11,970 nucleotides of DNA. Source: CAG-841 sp963656825. GTDB taxonomy: Bacteria > Bacillota > Clostridia > Oscillospirales > CAG-272. This document shows positions 11,381 to 11,970 of this stretch, piece after piece (positions within the stretch are counted from its first letter, which is position 1; each line of letters begins with the position of its first letter). The notes below the pieces were generated by a model. That model was given only the letters and a program-made list of their open reading frames with translations, had not been told where the DNA came from and did no database searches. Location of the stretch: positions 1 through 11,970 of the forward strand of contig CAVKJG010000050.1 in NCBI GenBank assembly GCA_963656825.1, written 5' to 3'. Both the position numbers and the translations under genes were made by a program.

Positions 11381-11970
11381 TTAAATATCTTCCTTGCCTT
11401 CAATCTTCATTATAGAGGCACACGGTGGACCACCACAAACAACACCTACCCATGTTTTGTTTATCTGCTTTCCACAGACTCTACATATATCTGCATATTC
11501 GTAATAATGGCGAGCACCCGAATGATAGTTGTTTCCTGTAGGCTGGTTAGCATAGTCGTGATATCTATACAACCGGTATGAAATTTGTCCAATATAAGAA
11601 TTTGAATAATAATTCGATGGAACACTTCCGATTGAGTGTATGTAAGCACCTGCTTGCCCCCATTTAGAGCCAATAGTCAACTCTCCAGAAGACCCCACAC
11701 TATACACTACACCGGAATGTATTGGGTTTCCATTAGCATCCATATATACAATGATATCATTTATTTGAGCTGAAGTAACTACCGAACAAGCACTATCGAG
11801 TGTAAATTGTGTTATATCCATTATCCAGTACGGATTAGTAGCAGAATGGCGATACCAAGCATATGAGTGACAATTATAAACGGTAGAAGCATTATACAAG
11901 CGAATGTTGCCATCATAATCATAGTAACTATTAATTTCTGAAATTTCTGCAGATGTCCATTCACGATGAG
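11381..11970 (-). CDS. Probable secreted Cys/His hydrolase (NlpC/P60- or CHAP-like), 5' part beyond window
   Basis: The frame stays open from TAA (11381-11383) to the right edge; the TTG at 11899 is internal, since coding continues upstream as EWTSAEISEINSYYDYDGN. Features are VYNCHSYAWYRHS with a candidate nucleophilic Cys, a polar stretch, then NDIIVYMDANGNPIHSGVVY with a candidate catalytic His, and GSKWGQAGAYIHS. This Cys...His order resembles papain-like peptidoglycan amidases or endopeptidases. The C-terminus has a Cys cluster (CRVCGKQ, then VVCGGPPC) that could bind zinc. Codon use is AT-rich compared with spoIIR and the transporter fragment, which suggests recent acquisition. The activity is inferred from motifs only. 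Confidence 0.6.
   Translation of the reverse strand, partial: HREWTSAEISEINSYYDYDGNIRLYNASTVYNCHSYAWYRHSATNPYWIMDITQFTLDSACSVVTSAQINDIIVYMDANGNPIHSGVVYSVGSSGELTIGSKWGQAGAYIHSIGSVPSNYYSNSYIGQISYRLYRYHDYANQPTGNNYHSGARHYYEYADICRVCGKQINKTWVGVVCGGPPCASIMKIEGKEDI

Noticed and set aside
10856..11581. 241-codon plus-strand frame
   Set aside because: It crosses a strong terminator, the transporter fragment and the hydrolase gene in antisense, and has no initiation signal.
1..11970. CRISPR arrays, tRNA or rRNA genes
   Set aside because: No regularly spaced identical repeats, and no cloverleaf or rRNA-like sequence was seen on either strand.

Overview
The window looks like chromosomal DNA of a spore-forming Firmicute of class Clostridia. 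It carries a recognisable spoIIR, strong AGGAGG-type ribosome binding sites, sigma-A-like promoters and a mobilisation module of the kind found in Clostridia. A mobilisable integrative element is seated beside spoIIR. Its left end lies outside the window, and its right end is probably in the short gap between the serine recombinase stop (9485) and the spoIIR promoter (about 9558).

Positions 1-2866 (minus strand) are one uninterrupted reading frame of at least 955 codons that runs off the left edge. It encodes a single-chain RNA polymerase of the eukaryotic-RdRp / phage YonO type, with a DYDGD catalytic loop at residues 588-592 and several other motifs in the family's order. It has its own sigma-A-type promoter. 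This is the most remarkable gene here, and it is easy to miss because long antisense frames cover it. Upstream, about 490 bp without a convincing gene hold a 62-bp hairpin flanked by a pair of imperfect direct repeats.

Positions about 3311-4600 are a decayed IS110-family insertion. The DEDD transposase is broken by an internal deletion with a frameshift. The structured leader where IS110 elements encode a bridge RNA is still present. Next come a 107-bp cluster of four hairpins (oriT candidate), mobC, and a MOBP-type relaxase with a C-terminal Sel1-repeat domain. A second gene for a membrane-anchored protein lies entirely inside the relaxase gene in another frame, as ColE1 mobB lies inside mobA. 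Two tiny genes follow, and then a large serine recombinase with its own promoter. Together these would give DNA processing for transfer, site-specific integration and excision, and a private RNA polymerase of unknown role.

From about 9520 rightwards the DNA looks like host chromosome: spoIIR with a plausible sigma-F promoter, an XRE-type regulator fused to four membrane segments, the amputated C-terminus of an ArsB/SLC13-like transporter on the minus strand, an inverted repeat at the break point, and an AT-rich partial gene for a probable secreted Cys/His (NlpC/P60- or CHAP-like) hydrolase leaving the right edge.
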